DNA of 64,000 bases from Paracnuella aquatica (GTDB lineage: Bacteria; Bacteroidota; Bacteroidia; Chitinophagales; Chitinophagaceae), in contig NZ_QOWJ01000002.1 in assembly GCF_003332885.2 (NCBI RefSeq), positions 186,001 through 250,000 of the forward strand. Direction: 5' to 3'. Positions 50,224 to 59,739 of this stretch are shown here, in pieces. The translations under genes were made by a program, and so were the position numbers. Below the pieces are notes generated by a model. The model searched no databases, was not told the DNA's origin, and saw only the letters and a program-made list of their open reading frames with translations. Every line of letters begins with the position of its first letter. The stretch's first letter is position 1.

Positions 50224-50898
50224 TTATCCGGCTTTGTTGAGCAGGGTAAACAGCCTTACCAGCTGCTCTTCGTTTTTCAACTTTAATTTTTGTTGCGCAG
50301 CTATTTGCTCAATAGTGGTTGCTGCATCGGGCATTTGCGCCAGCAAATGTGCCTTGTCTTTTTTTACCTGCACCAGCTTGCCATCGGGCAGGTAGGCAAA
50401 CAACAATTCTTTTTGATAAGTGCGCTGTTCTTCGGGTACTTCTTCTTTTACCAGGTAAATGGTTTTTGCCTTACAGCGCAGCAACTGGTAAGGCCCATCC
50501 ACCAGCACTTCGTAGTAAGTAGCGTCGGTATTTTTTTGGAAAACGGGATAGCCCCTGCGGTACAGCAGGTCCACGCTGTCGTTTTTGCGCATGATGCGCA
50601 TGGTAAACTGGTGCACCGGCTCGAGGAACTCCATTACCAGCCCGGCTTTTTGGTAATACAGCTGGTTGCTGTATACATCGAACAAGAGCGGAAAGCGAAG
50701 GGTATTATTGTTGTTTTTCAGTACAACGGTGCCGGGCACCCATTGCTGTTTGATAAACAGGCGCTGTACATCGTCGGAGATTTCGGTGGGGGGCAGCGAG
50801 CCCATTGCCAGCGGCCGCGAATGCCGCGCCGCTTCAATACTTTGGGCCATTGCCTGCTGCATTGCACAGGTCAGCAACAGCAAAAGCAATCCTCTCAT
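50224..50898 (-). CDS. Secreted hypothetical protein
   Basis: The 224-residue protein starts at ATG 50898 with a signal peptide (MRGLLLLLLTCAMQQAMAQ). The body has a beta-rich N-terminal half (VPGTVVLKNNNNTLRFPLLF, VYSNQLYYQ) and a C-terminal helical segment (QIAAQQKLKLKNEEQLVRLF). It looks like an exported Bacteroidota protein of unknown role. Its 3' end lies five bases from the stop of the converging amidohydrolase gene, with no terminator between. Confidence 0.78.
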   Translation of the reverse strand: MRGLLLLLLTCAMQQAMAQSIEAARHSRPLAMGSLPPTEISDDVQRLFIKQQWVPGTVVLKNNNNTLRFPLLFDVYSNQLYYQKAGLVMEFLEPVHQFTMRIMRKNDSVDLLYRRGYPVFQKNTDATYYEVLVDGPYQLLRCKAKTIYLVKEEVPEEQRTYQKELLFAYLPDGKLVQVKKDKAHLLAQMPDAATTIEQIAAQQKLKLKNEEQLVRLFTLLNKAG

Positions 50899-50972
50899 GT
50901 GCAAAAGTTTTAATGAATGTAGGCATTTTCAAAAACATAAAACAGGACCAATACCGTAAAATGGAACGCATA

Positions 50973-51002
50973 AAAATGCCCCGCAACTGCAGGGCATTTT
51001 TT
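50973..51002 (-). terminator. Terminator downstream of mqnC
   Basis: AAAAATGCCC pairs perfectly with GGGCATTTTT around a ten-base loop. T runs exist in both directions, but its main client is mqnC. Confidence 0.82.
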
Positions 51003-51090
51003 GTAACCAAGACTTGAATTCTTTACTTTTTTATTATTAAAAAAGCGACGCAATACCTCTTTGTTCAATTTCAATAAAGCGCCATTTTTC

Positions 51091-52215
51091 TCAATAATCC
51101 ACCACCTGCTCCACGATCGCTTCCGGCAGTTCGCGCCACTCGTACTGCTGGTTGCGCAGCTGCGGCTCAAAGCCCGCTTCGCGGATGGCATCCTGTATGG
51201 TGCGGCTGGTAAAACGGTGCGGTGCGCCGGCAGCGCTTACCACGTTTTCCTCGATCATGATGGAGCCAAAATCGTTGGCGCCTGCATGCAGGCAAATCTG
51301 GGCCGTTTGTTTACCAACGGTAAGCCACGAAGCTTGAATATTTTTCACATTCGGAAGCATGATGCGGCTGATGGCCACCATGCGGATGTACTCCTCGGGA
51401 GTGGTGAGGTTGTGCACGCCGCGGATGCGGGTAAGCAGGGTATCCACATCCTGGAAGGTCCAGGCAATAAATGCAAGAAAACCTTTGGCCGATTCGGGCT
51501 TTTTGGCCTGCACCTCGCGGATCTTTACCAGGTGCTCAAAACGTTCGCGGAGCGTTTCCACATGGCCAAACATCATGGTGGCCGAAGTGGTGATGTCCAG
51601 CTTATGCGCTTCGTGCATGATGGCCAGCCATTCGTCGGCGCCGCATTTACCTTTCGAAATAAGGCGGCGCACCCGGTCCACCAGTATTTCGGCGCCGGCA
51701 CCGGGCAGCGAGTCGAGACCCGCTGCCTTCAGGGCTTTCAGCACTTCGTGGTGGCTGGCTTTTTCCAGTTTACAAATATGCGCCACCTCGGGTGGCCCCA
51801 GTGCATGCAGCTTGATGGTCGGAAACTCCTGCTTAATCTGCCGGAAGGTGTTGGTGTAAAAATCCAGTCCCAGCCCGGGGTGGTGACCGCCCTGCAGCAG
51901 CAGTTGGTCGCCGCCATAGCGGATGGTTTCCTCAATTTTGCGGCGGTACACGGGCATATCTGTAATGTATGCCTCGGGGTGGCCGGGTATGCGGTAAAAA
52001 TTGCAAAACTTACAGTTGGCCACGCAAACGTTGGTGGTGTTCACGTTGCGGTCTATTTGCCAGGTAACCTTGCCATGCGGCACCTGCACCTTGCGCAGGT
52101 TGTCGGCAATGGCCATCAGGTCGGTGAGCGGTGCCTGCTCAAACAGCTGCATGCCCTCTTCGATGCTCAAAAACTCGAAGTTGAGGGCTTTATCATAAAG
52201 AGTGGAAAGCGACAT
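51091..52215 (-). CDS. mqnC: Cyclic dehypoxanthinyl futalosine synthase (radical SAM)
   Basis: The 374-residue radical-SAM enzyme cyclises dehypoxanthinyl futalosine in the futalosine route to menaquinone. The cluster ligands are Cys64, Cys68 and Cys71 (CVANCKFC). HALGPPEVAHI, SLPGAGAEIL and TSATMMFGHVET favour MqnC over MqnE. The C-terminal part (ANDFGSIMIEENVVSAAG) is complete. Other mqn genes are not adjacent. It shares a repeat-containing divergent region with the aspartyl protease gene. Confidence 0.93.
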   Translation of the reverse strand: MSLSTLYDKALNFEFLSIEEGMQLFEQAPLTDLMAIADNLRKVQVPHGKVTWQIDRNVNTTNVCVANCKFCNFYRIPGHPEAYITDMPVYRRKIEETIRYGGDQLLLQGGHHPGLGLDFYTNTFRQIKQEFPTIKLHALGPPEVAHICKLEKASHHEVLKALKAAGLDSLPGAGAEILVDRVRRLISKGKCGADEWLAIMHEAHKLDITTSATMMFGHVETLRERFEHLVKIREVQAKKPESAKGFLAFIAWTFQDVDTLLTRIRGVHNLTTPEEYIRMVAISRIMLPNVKNIQASWLTVGKQTAQICLHAGANDFGSIMIEENVVSAAGAPHRFTSRTIQDAIREAGFEPQLRNQQYEWRELPEAIVEQVVDY

Positions 52216-52304
52216 AAGGCCACAAATTTACGGCGTGCCGCAGCAATTAATCCTGATGGGGATCAAAGTGCGGGTTTTTGGTGAAATTTTAGAAAAAGGA
52301 TTGC

Positions 52305-52407
52305 GGATTTCGGATTTACGATTGGGGTGACCTTTTTTCCGGTTGGATTTGTTGTTTTGGAAAAAACGGATGGGTTTAATCAATCATAAATCGTAAATCC
52401 AAAATCG
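52305..52407. repeat. Word palindrome, GGATTTACGATT type, in a divergent gap
   Basis: GGATTTCGGATTTACGATT (52305-52323) matches the reverse complement of 52389-52407 at 17 of 19 bases. It lies between two divergent starts, so both promoters must lie in or around it. Confidence 0.65.
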
Positions 52408-52424
52408 TAAATTACAACTGCCAT

Positions 52425-53633
52425 ATGAATGCCACCCGGTTGCTGCTCATTTGCATTTTTCTGCTGCAAGGCTTTGGGGCCGCTGCACAGGAAGAGTTTA
52501 TCCAGCCATCGCGCCGCATTACCCGCATGCCCATGGAGCTGCTCACCGGCGGCGTTATGATTTTGCAGGCCCGTTACTCCGACAAACCCGACACACTCAA
52601 TTTTATACTCGATACCGGCAGCGGCGGCATTTCGCTGGATTCCACCACCGTTGAATATTTTGGGCTCAAGCCCACGCCCTCCAACCGCACCATCCGCGGG
52701 GTGGCCGGCATCAGGGAAGTAAGTTTTTTATACAACCAACAGTTGCACCTACCGGGGCTTACCGTTGACAGCCTTAATTTCCACGTAAACGATTACAGCC
52801 TGCTCACTTCGGTGTATGGCATGCGCATCGACGGCATCATTGGCTACTCGGTGCTGAGCCGGTACATTGTCAAACTCAATTTCGATTCTTCGTACGTGGA
52901 GTTCTGGACCCGCGGCGCCATCCGCTACCCACGCGGTGGTTTTTTGATGAAACCGTTTATCAACACACTGCCCATCACCACGGCAAGGGTTAGGGACCAG
53001 GAAGCCGCCAACACCCGGTTCCTGTTTGATATGGGCGCCGGCCTCAACATGATGCTGAGCACCGATTTTGTAAAAGACAGTGCGCTGCTGCACCGCAAAC
53101 GCAAGCTGTGGGCCAAGCAGGCACAGGGCCTGGGTGGTAAAATAGACATGCAGCTAACGGTGATCCGCGAGGTAAAACTGGGACCGTACCGGTTCAGGAA
53201 TGTGCCGGTGTATGTGTTTGAAGACGAATTCAACATTACCTCGTACCCATACATGGGCGGCCTTATTGGCAACGACCTGCTGCGGCGGTTCAACATTATC
53301 CTTAATTACGACAAGCGGGATTTTTACTTGGAACCCAACAAACATTTTACCGATGCCTTTGATTATACCTACACCGGCATAGAACTGTATTACGACCGGG
53401 GTGTTGTATTACTGGGCGATGTTGCCAAAGATTCGCCGGCGGAGGCCGCAGGGCTGAAAGAAGGCGATGTGGTGATTGCCATCAACAAGAATTTTGTGCA
53501 AAGCCTGCAGTCGTTTAAGTCCGAACTGCAGCGCAACCGCGAACGCATCAAGATCATTGTGCTGCGCAACGGCGTGCTGCAGGAATTTGATTTTAAAATG
53601 CAAAGCATATTGAAAAAGAACCGGCGGCGGTAA
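52425..53633 (+). CDS. Secreted retropepsin-like aspartyl protease with PDZ domain
   Basis: The 402-residue protein has a signal peptide ending near AAAQ and two pepsin-like half domains. The first carries an intact DTGSG (Asp63). The second has DMGAG at the matching place (Asp202), a Thr-to-Met change that could alter activity. A PDZ domain fills about 315-402 (GLKEGDVVIAINK). Such proteins are common exported Bacteroidota peptidases. It appears monocistronic. Confidence 0.87.
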   Translation: MNATRLLLICIFLLQGFGAAAQEEFIQPSRRITRMPMELLTGGVMILQARYSDKPDTLNFILDTGSGGISLDSTTVEYFGLKPTPSNRTIRGVAGIREVSFLYNQQLHLPGLTVDSLNFHVNDYSLLTSVYGMRIDGIIGYSVLSRYIVKLNFDSSYVEFWTRGAIRYPRGGFLMKPFINTLPITTARVRDQEAANTRFLFDMGAGLNMMLSTDFVKDSALLHRKRKLWAKQAQGLGGKIDMQLTVIREVKLGPYRFRNVPVYVFEDEFNITSYPYMGGLIGNDLLRRFNIILNYDKRDFYLEPNKHFTDAFDYTYTGIELYYDRGVVLLGDVAKDSPAEAAGLKEGDVVIAINKNFVQSLQSFKSELQRNRERIKIIVLRNGVLQEFDFKMQSILKKNRRR

Positions 53634-53722
53634 AAACGGGATAATTATTGCAGGGTAGCATCGGCCCGGCCGGCAACAGCGGCGGCGCCATAACTATTGC
53701 ATGCGTAAACGCTTTCCCGCTT

Positions 53723-53730
53723 TACCTTTG
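53723..53730 (+). promoter_or_regulatory. Bacteroidota -7 element upstream of the M16 pair
   Basis: TACCTTTG fits TAnnTTTG and lies 38 bases before the GTG start at 53769. Confidence 0.5.
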
Positions 53731-53768
53731 CCCTCTGTTTTACCTAAAAAAATAAAAGCTTTTCCATA

Positions 53769-55007
53769 GTGGTACATTTTGACCGATTTGTATTGAATAA
53801 TGGCCTGCGGGTGCTGGTGCACCAGGATACCTCTACGCCTATGGCGGTGGTAAACGTGATGTATGATGTGGGCGCCCGGGACGAAAACCCCGCCCAGACC
53901 GGCTTTGCGCATCTGTTTGAACACCTGATGTTTGGCGGCTCCGTCAACATTCCGGAGTACGATGAGCCGCTGCAAATGGCCGGCGGCGAGAACAATGCGT
54001 ACACCTCCAACGACCTCACCAACTATTACATACAGCTGCCTGCCGAAAACCTGGAGACCGCGTTTTGGCTGGAAAGCGACCGCATGCTGTCGCTGGCTTT
54101 TTCCGAAAAAAGCCTCGACGTGCAACGCAAGGTGGTGTGCGAAGAATTTAAAGAGCATTACCTCAACAAGCCTTACGGTGATGTGTGGTTGAAAATGCGG
54201 GAACTGGCCTATACCACGCACCCTTACCGCTGGATGACCATCGGCAAGGAATTGTCGCACATTGAAAATGCACAACTGCAGGATGTAAAAGATTTCTTTT
54301 TCCGTTTTTACCGCCCCAACAATGCCATACTGGTAGTGGCCGGAAACGTAACTACCGAGCAGGTGCGGGAACTGGCGGAAAAATGGTTTGGCCCCATTGA
54401 AGCCGGCGAGCCTTATGTACGCAACCTGCCTGGCGAGCCCGCACAGGCTGCAGCCCGCAAGCTGGAAGTGTTTGCCAAAGTGCCGCTCGACAGCCTGTAT
54501 AAATGCTGGCATATATTTTCGCGTACCGATCCCCGTTATTATGCTGCCGACCTGATTACCGAAGTATTGGGCGGCGGTGGTTCATCAAGGCTGTACCAGG
54601 CGTTGGTTAAAGAGCAAAAGCTGTTTTCCAATATCGAATGCTACCACCACGGCACCGTAGACCCCGGCCTGCTGACCATTGAAGGCAAGCTGGTAAAAGG
54701 TGTAAAAATGGAAGACGCCGAAGCAGCCGTGAATGCGGAAATAGAAAAGCTCAAGGCCGAAGTGATTGCCGAAGCCGAACTGCAGAAGGTAAAGAACAAA
54801 ACCGAAAGCATGATCGCCTTTGAAGACATGACCATTATGAACCGCGCCAACAGCCTTGCTTTTTATGAGCTGCTTGGTGATGCCGGTTTGATGAATACAG
54901 AACTGGACCGCTACCAGCAGGTAACGGCACAGGACATTCACAACCTGATGAACGAAGTGTTTACCGAAGGCAACAGCACTACGCTGTATTATTTTGCGAA
55001 GCAATAA
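53769..55007 (+). CDS. M16 zinc metallopeptidase, catalytic subunit
   Basis: The 412-residue protein carries the inverted zinc motif HxxEH (His48, Glu51, His52 in AHLFEHLMFGG) with the distal acidic residues in VVCEEFKEH. No signal peptide is apparent. A stop lies eight codons upstream and no ATG precedes the conserved region, so GTG at 53769 is the likely start. The next gene encodes the inactive partner; pairs of this kind form M16B heterodimers. Confidence 0.92.
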   Translation: MVHFDRFVLNNGLRVLVHQDTSTPMAVVNVMYDVGARDENPAQTGFAHLFEHLMFGGSVNIPEYDEPLQMAGGENNAYTSNDLTNYYIQLPAENLETAFWLESDRMLSLAFSEKSLDVQRKVVCEEFKEHYLNKPYGDVWLKMRELAYTTHPYRWMTIGKELSHIENAQLQDVKDFFFRFYRPNNAILVVAGNVTTEQVRELAEKWFGPIEAGEPYVRNLPGEPAQAAARKLEVFAKVPLDSLYKCWHIFSRTDPRYYAADLITEVLGGGGSSRLYQALVKEQKLFSNIECYHHGTVDPGLLTIEGKLVKGVKMEDAEAAVNAEIEKLKAEVIAEAELQKVKNKTESMIAFEDMTIMNRANSLAFYELLGDAGLMNTELDRYQQVTAQDIHNLMNEVFTEGNSTTLYYFAKQ

Positions 55008-55022
55008 AGAACAAACCAACAG

Positions 55023-56306
55023 ATGAACAATACGCTGGATAGAAAGAATCCGCCCCGCATAAAAGACGCTGTAGAATTTGACCTGCAGCTGAAACCCTAC
55101 GAAAAAGCAGTGCTCGATAATGGCGTGGAAGTATACGCCATCAACGCCGGCACCGAAGATGTGTTGCAGATTGAATGGGTGTTTTATGCAGGCAACTCGT
55201 ATGAGCATAAAAACCTGGTGGCGGCCAGCACCAACTTTTTACTAAAAAACGGCACTTCGCAGAAAAATGCGTTTCAGATCAATGAGCACTTCGAATACTA
55301 CGGTGCTTACATGAACCGCAACTGCTACAACGAAACTGCAACGCTTTCCATCCACACGCTGTCGAAGCACCTGCCGCACCTGTTGCCGGTGGTAAAAGAG
55401 CTGGTTACCGATTCGGTTTTTCCGCAGGAAGAACTGGACACCTACCGGCAAAACATGAAACAGCGGCTGCGGGTAAACCTGAAGAAAAGCGATTTTGTGG
55501 CCAGCCGCCTGATTGATACGTACCTCTATGGCGAAGACCATCCCTACGGCAAGTACAGCAAGTTTGAAGACTTTGATGCGCTGGAGCAGGAAGAGTTGAA
55601 AAAGTTTTTCAGCGAATATTACCAGCAGGGCAAACTGATCATATTTGTGGCGGGCAAGTTGCCGCAAAATATTTTCGAGCTGCTCAACCAGTCGTTTGGT
55701 GACCTGAATATAAAAACGGTGGATGTGCCCGAGCCGGCTATTGTTCCTGCAACGGAAAAAAAATACCGCGTCATCAACGACCAGCAGGGCGTACAGGGTG
55801 CCATCCGTTTGGCATCGCCTTTTCCCAACCGCCACCACCCCGATTTTATGAAAGTGCAGGTGCTCAACAACCTGTTTGGCGGTTTCTTTGGTTCGCGGCT
55901 CATGAGCAATATTCGTGAGGACAAAGGCTATACGTACGGCATCTATAGTTATTTGCAAAACCACCTGCAGCAAAGTGCCTGGGTCATCAGCACCGAGGCG
56001 GGACGCGATGTAAGCGAAGCCACCGTTGCCGAAGTGTACAAAGAAATGGAACGCCTGCGCAACGAACCGGTGGATGATGAAGAACTGCTGCTGGTGCGCA
56101 ACTACATGATGGGCTCTATCCTGGGCGATTTGGATGGTCCGTTTCACATCATCAACCGCTGGAAGAACATCATCCTCAACGGGCTTACCGGCCAATATTT
56201 TTACGACCAGATCAACACCATCAAATCGGCTTCATCCGAAGAGTTGCAGGCACTGGCCAACAAGTACCTGCAGCCGGATCAGTTTTACGAGTTGGTAGTG
56301 GTATAA
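55023..56306 (+). CDS. M16 peptidase-like, non-catalytic subunit
   Basis: The 427-residue protein has the M16 fold, but the HxxEH motif is missing; the corresponding stretch reads ASTNFLLKNGT. The C-terminal half is well conserved (FGGFFGSRLMSNIREDKGYTY). It follows the active subunit after 15 bases and probably completes the substrate chamber. Its stop is followed after three bases by a word palindrome. Confidence 0.92.
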   Translation: MNNTLDRKNPPRIKDAVEFDLQLKPYEKAVLDNGVEVYAINAGTEDVLQIEWVFYAGNSYEHKNLVAASTNFLLKNGTSQKNAFQINEHFEYYGAYMNRNCYNETATLSIHTLSKHLPHLLPVVKELVTDSVFPQEELDTYRQNMKQRLRVNLKKSDFVASRLIDTYLYGEDHPYGKYSKFEDFDALEQEELKKFFSEYYQQGKLIIFVAGKLPQNIFELLNQSFGDLNIKTVDVPEPAIVPATEKKYRVINDQQGVQGAIRLASPFPNRHHPDFMKVQVLNNLFGGFFGSRLMSNIREDKGYTYGIYSYLQNHLQQSAWVISTEAGRDVSEATVAEVYKEMERLRNEPVDDEELLLVRNYMMGSILGDLDGPFHIINRWKNIILNGLTGQYFYDQINTIKSASSEELQALANKYLQPDQFYELVVV

Positions 56307-56309
56307 TAC

Positions 56310-56390
56310 AAGCTGTTAGCCATTGGCCGTTAGCTATTAGTTTGTACTGATGTTAACTGCCCATGGCTGATGGCTCACAGCTAATAGCTT
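56310..56390. repeat. Word palindrome, AGCTATTAGC type
   Basis: Arms 56310-56340 and 56360-56390 match in inverted orientation at about two thirds of 31 positions, best at the outer ends (AAGCTNTTAGC). Words such as AGCTATTAG and GGCTGATGGC recur. It fills the gap between the M16 gene and the holin-like gene. Confidence 0.55.
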
Positions 56391-56395
56391 CCCCT

Positions 56396-56743
56396 ATGGG
56401 CATCATCTTCAACATACTCGCCACGGCTGCAGCGGCACTCATTGCTGCTTATATCATTCCCGGCGTTACCATTGCCGATGTAAAAACGGCATTGCTGGTG
56501 GCCCTGGTGCTGGCTTTGCTCAACACGTTTGTAAAGCCCATCCTGGTGGTGCTCACCATCCCGGTTACCATTGTTACGCTGGGATTGTTCCTGCTCGTTA
56601 TCAACATACTCATTATCAAATGGACCGCCAGCATTGTGGATGGCTTTAATGTAGAGGGCTGGTTTGCGGCGCTTTTATTTAGCCTGGTCGTTTCCGTCGT
56701 CAATTCCATTTTTACAGGGCTGGCAAAGAAAAGCGAGGCATAA
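56396..56743 (+). CDS. Phage holin family / DUF360-type membrane protein
   Basis: The 115-residue protein begins at ATG 56396; the longer frame reads through repeat DNA. It consists of four membrane helices (IFNILATAAAALIAAYIIPG, ALLVALVLALLNTFVKPIL, and two more). Relatives are annotated as phage holin family proteins (YvlD-like), but they are chromosomal membrane proteins of unknown role, and no phage genes lie here. Confidence 0.85.
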   Translation: MGIIFNILATAAAALIAAYIIPGVTIADVKTALLVALVLALLNTFVKPILVVLTIPVTIVTLGLFLLVINILIIKWTASIVDGFNVEGWFAALLFSLVVSVVNSIFTGLAKKSEA

Positions 56744-56894
56744 GAAATAGGGCAAAAGTCAATCTTGTTTTCTCTGCCTCTTAAAGTTATAGCGATAGAC
56801 ATAATCGCCTATTTCATTATTCCAAGCTTCACAGCACTTCACCACTACATCATCAAAGCATTTCTCAAAATGCGCCGTACTTTATTGCAAATTA

Positions 56895-56931
56895 TTTTTT
56901 GCGCCTGCAAAAAAGTAAAGGCAACGAATCC
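56895..56931. repeat. Dispersed stem-loop with a conserved tail, copy 1
   Basis: TTTTTTGC and GCAAAAAA pair around four bases, followed by GTAAAGGCAACGAATCC. A second copy lies at 59740-59776. Confidence 0.6.
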
Positions 56932-56985
56932 ACCAAAGAAGCCGGAATCCTGCTAACTTTTGCCTTTTGAATTTCCACTTGTTGT

Positions 56986-58968
56986 ATGATGCAGTTTCAC
57001 CGAAAAGACCTGACCACCGAAACCCTTGTTTCGCTGTACCAAAAGCTCCTGTGGCCGCGCCTCATCGAGGAAAAAATGCTGGTGCTGCTGCGGCAGGGGC
57101 GCATTTCCAAATGGTTCAGCGGCATTGGGCAGGAAGCCATTTCGGTGGGTGCTACCGCTGCATTGGCCGCCGATGAATGGATTATGCCGCTGCACCGCAA
57201 CCTGGGCGTGTTTACCGGCCGCGGTATGCCGCTGCATAAACTATTCAAGCAATGGCAGGGCGCACAGGATGGCTATAGCAAAGGCCGCGAACGCAGCTTT
57301 CATTTTGGTTCAAAAGAGCACCATGTTTGCGGCATGATATCGCACCTGGGGCCGCAGCTTACACTGGCCAACGGCGCTGCACTGGCGGCAAAACTGCGTG
57401 GCGAGGAAAAAGTAGCACTGGCATTTACAGGTGATGGCGGCACTTCGGAAGGCGATTTTCATGAAGCGCTCAACGTAGCTGCTGTGTGGGATCTGCCTGT
57501 CATTTTTATCATTGAAAATAACGGCTATGGACTGAGTACACCTGTATCGGAACAGTACCGCTGTGCATCACTGGCCGACAGGGGCCGCGGCTATGGCATG
57601 GACAGCATCGTTATTGATGGCAACAACATCCTCGAAGTGTATGATACCATCCGCGGCATCAGGGAATATTGCATCCGCGAACAAAAGCCTTACCTCGTTG
57701 AATGCACCACTTTTAGGATGCGTGGCCACGAGGAAGCCAGCGGCACCAAGTATGTGCCTGCCGAACTCTTTGAGCTGTGGGCCCAAAAAGATCCCATCAA
57801 AGCATACGAGCACTGGTTGCTCCAAGAAGGCATTATTACTGAAGCTGAAATTGCCGCCATCCGGAGTGAGCAAAAACAACAGATCGAATACGAATTAAGC
57901 ATTGGTTTTAACAGCGCACCAATCGTGGTAAGCGCAGCAACAGAAGCGGCCGATGTTTACACGCCACACCAACCCGCCGAACAGCATAATGGTGAAATGC
58001 CCTCGCGGCCGGTGCGCTTTATCGACGCCATTTCCGAAGGACTGCGCCAGAGCATGGAGCAGCATGCCAACCTGGTATTGATGGGACAGGACATTGCCGA
58101 ATACGGCGGTGCATTTAAAATTACCGAAGGCTTTGTGGAGCGGTTTGGAAAAGCGCGGGTACGCAACACGCCGCTTTGCGAAAGCGCCATCATTGGTGCG
58201 GCGCTGGGTCTGAGCCTCGAGGGCTTTAAAAGCATGGTGGAAATGCAGTTTGCCGACTTTGTGTCGGTGGGCTTTAACCAGATCGTAAACAACCTGGCCA
58301 AGATGCATTACCGCTGGGGGCAGCCGGCCGATGTAGTGATTCGCATGCCCACCGGCGCCGGTGTGGCTGCTGGTCCTTTCCACAGCCAAAGCAACGAAGC
58401 CTGGTTTGTGCACACGCCGGGGTTGAAAGTGGTGTACCCCTCCACACCCGAAGATGCGAAAGGCCTGCTCATTGCCGCCTTCAACGATCCCAATCCGGTT
58501 ATTTATTTCGAGCACAAAGCACTGTACCGCAGCATCAGTGGGCCCGTGCCCGAAGGCTATTTTGAAACACCCATCGGCAAGGCCCGCACCGTGCAGCAGG
58601 GCAGTGATATCGCCATCATTACCTATGGCGCCGGTGTGCATTGGGCAATGGAATACGCAGCCGCCCACCCCGAAATCTCGATGTACATACTGGACCTGCG
58701 TACCCTGCTGCCGCTCGATTACGAAGCCATTGCGGAAACAGTGCGCCAAACCGGCAAAGTGTTGGTGCTGCACGAGGACACGCTTACCGGCGGTATTGGT
58801 GGCGAGGTGGCCGCATGGATTGCGGAGCATTGTTTTGAGTGGCTGGATGCACCGGTGCTGCGCTGTGCCTCGCTGGATACGCCGGTGCCTTTCAATGCCG
58901 AACTGGAGCAAAGCTTTCTGGCAAAAAGCCGGCTGCACCAAACCGTGCAGCGCTTGTTGGCATACTGA
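56986..58968 (+). CDS. Branched-chain 2-oxoacid dehydrogenase E1, fused alpha and beta subunits
   Basis: The 660-residue protein joins both E1 subunits. The alpha part (residues about 1-320) has the thiamine-diphosphate motif GDGGTSEGDFHEALN to IIENN. A linker of about 25 residues leads to the beta part (about 345-660; CESAIIGAALGLSLEG, PTGAGVAAGPFHSQS, HEDTLTGGIGGEV). The enzyme decarboxylates branched-chain 2-oxoacids for lipoylated E2. Fused forms are usual in Bacteroidota. Two tandem ATGs exist at 56986 and 56989. Confidence 0.94.
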   Translation: MMQFHRKDLTTETLVSLYQKLLWPRLIEEKMLVLLRQGRISKWFSGIGQEAISVGATAALAADEWIMPLHRNLGVFTGRGMPLHKLFKQWQGAQDGYSKGRERSFHFGSKEHHVCGMISHLGPQLTLANGAALAAKLRGEEKVALAFTGDGGTSEGDFHEALNVAAVWDLPVIFIIENNGYGLSTPVSEQYRCASLADRGRGYGMDSIVIDGNNILEVYDTIRGIREYCIREQKPYLVECTTFRMRGHEEASGTKYVPAELFELWAQKDPIKAYEHWLLQEGIITEAEIAAIRSEQKQQIEYELSIGFNSAPIVVSAATEAADVYTPHQPAEQHNGEMPSRPVRFIDAISEGLRQSMEQHANLVLMGQDIAEYGGAFKITEGFVERFGKARVRNTPLCESAIIGAALGLSLEGFKSMVEMQFADFVSVGFNQIVNNLAKMHYRWGQPADVVIRMPTGAGVAAGPFHSQSNEAWFVHTPGLKVVYPSTPEDAKGLLIAAFNDPNPVIYFEHKALYRSISGPVPEGYFETPIGKARTVQQGSDIAIITYGAGVHWAMEYAAAHPEISMYILDLRTLLPLDYEAIAETVRQTGKVLVLHEDTLTGGIGGEVAAWIAEHCFEWLDAPVLRCASLDTPVPFNAELEQSFLAKSRLHQTVQRLLAY

Positions 58969-59022
58969 GTAAAATAAGCGCAACCGAAGGGTATTGTTTT
59001 TGATAAATCATTTGGTAAAAAA

Positions 59023-59559
59023 ATGGACAGCATCAACCAACAACAGCCCGAAGAAAACCGCGCAGACCTGCAGGGCGCAAAGGCGGCAGAAAAAATTAAA
59101 GAGTTGACGGGCAAGGCAGGCACCTGCTTTTTTTGTACCGAACCCATTGGCGGCGGCGCCCTTGTTACCCGCCCCATGGCGTTGAAAGAAACCGATGAGG
59201 ACGGAACGCTGTATTTTTTAAGCTCGAATGACAGCCATAAAAACCAGCAGATTGCTGCCAATCCTTCTGTGCAGCTGATGTTGCAGGGCTCCGATTATTC
59301 CGACTTTTTGCACCTGCATGGCAGGGCTACCATCAGCACCGACAAAGAAAAAATTAGGGAGTTGTGGAACCCCATGCTGAAGACCTGGTTTACCGAAGGT
59401 GTGGACGATCCGCGCATTACCGTGATTGCCGTGCACCCCGAAGAAGGATATTATTGGGACACCAAACACAACATGGCCATTGGCCTGCTGAAGCGTGTGG
59501 CCGGCACCATTACCGGTACTACATTGGATGATTCGATTGAGGGAACATTGAGTGTGTAA
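59023..59559 (+). CDS. Pyridoxamine 5'-phosphate oxidase-like flavin-binding stress protein
   Basis: The 178-residue protein has the split-barrel flavin-binding fold of the general stress protein 26 type: LVTRPMALKETDEDGTLYFLSS, NPSVQLMLQ, FLHLHGRATIS and ELWNPMLKTWFTEGVDDPRITVI. The last motif is typical of that group. No PNPOx catalytic signature is expected. It appears monocistronic with a strong terminator. Confidence 0.9.
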   Translation: MDSINQQQPEENRADLQGAKAAEKIKELTGKAGTCFFCTEPIGGGALVTRPMALKETDEDGTLYFLSSNDSHKNQQIAANPSVQLMLQGSDYSDFLHLHGRATISTDKEKIRELWNPMLKTWFTEGVDDPRITVIAVHPEEGYYWDTKHNMAIGLLKRVAGTITGTTLDDSIEGTLSV

Positions 59560-59583
59560 AGCATCTACATTAAAATATCAACT

Positions 59584-59630
59584 GCGCTGCCTAACGCATC
59601 ATTCTTAGTGTGCTAGGCAGCGCTCTTTTT
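59584..59630 (+). terminator. Terminator of the stress-protein gene
   Basis: GCGCTGCCTA pairs perfectly with TAGGCAGCGC around a 20-base loop, followed by TCTTTTT. Confidence 0.82.
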
Positions 59631-59693
59631 ATTGCCGAGCAATGATTTACTGCTCTTAATTACAGTACCACCAAAGCTTAATCAGGGAACTAA

Positions 59694-59734
59694 CCCGAAA
59701 TCAGGCTGTCATTTGATTTCGGGCCTGCTTTTTT
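59694..59734. terminator. Second hairpin downstream of the stress-protein gene
   Basis: CCCGAAATCA pairs perfectly with TGATTTCGGG around a ten-base loop, followed by CCTGCTTTTTT. Confidence 0.7.
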
Positions 59735-59739
59735 GGCCC

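Noticed and set aside
51061-52284. 407-codon open frame on the plus strand
   Set aside because: Antisense to mqnC, whose radical-SAM motifs are unmistakable.
56396-56743. Prophage remnant suggested by the holin-like gene
   Set aside because: No other phage gene is near; the family is a chromosomal membrane protein despite its name.
56765-56956. 63-codon frame after the holin-like gene
   Set aside because: Its C-terminal part is translated from the dispersed stem-loop repeat at 56895; no conservation expected.
57895-58983. 362-codon open frame on the minus strand
   Set aside because: Antisense to the fused E1 gene; no motif.
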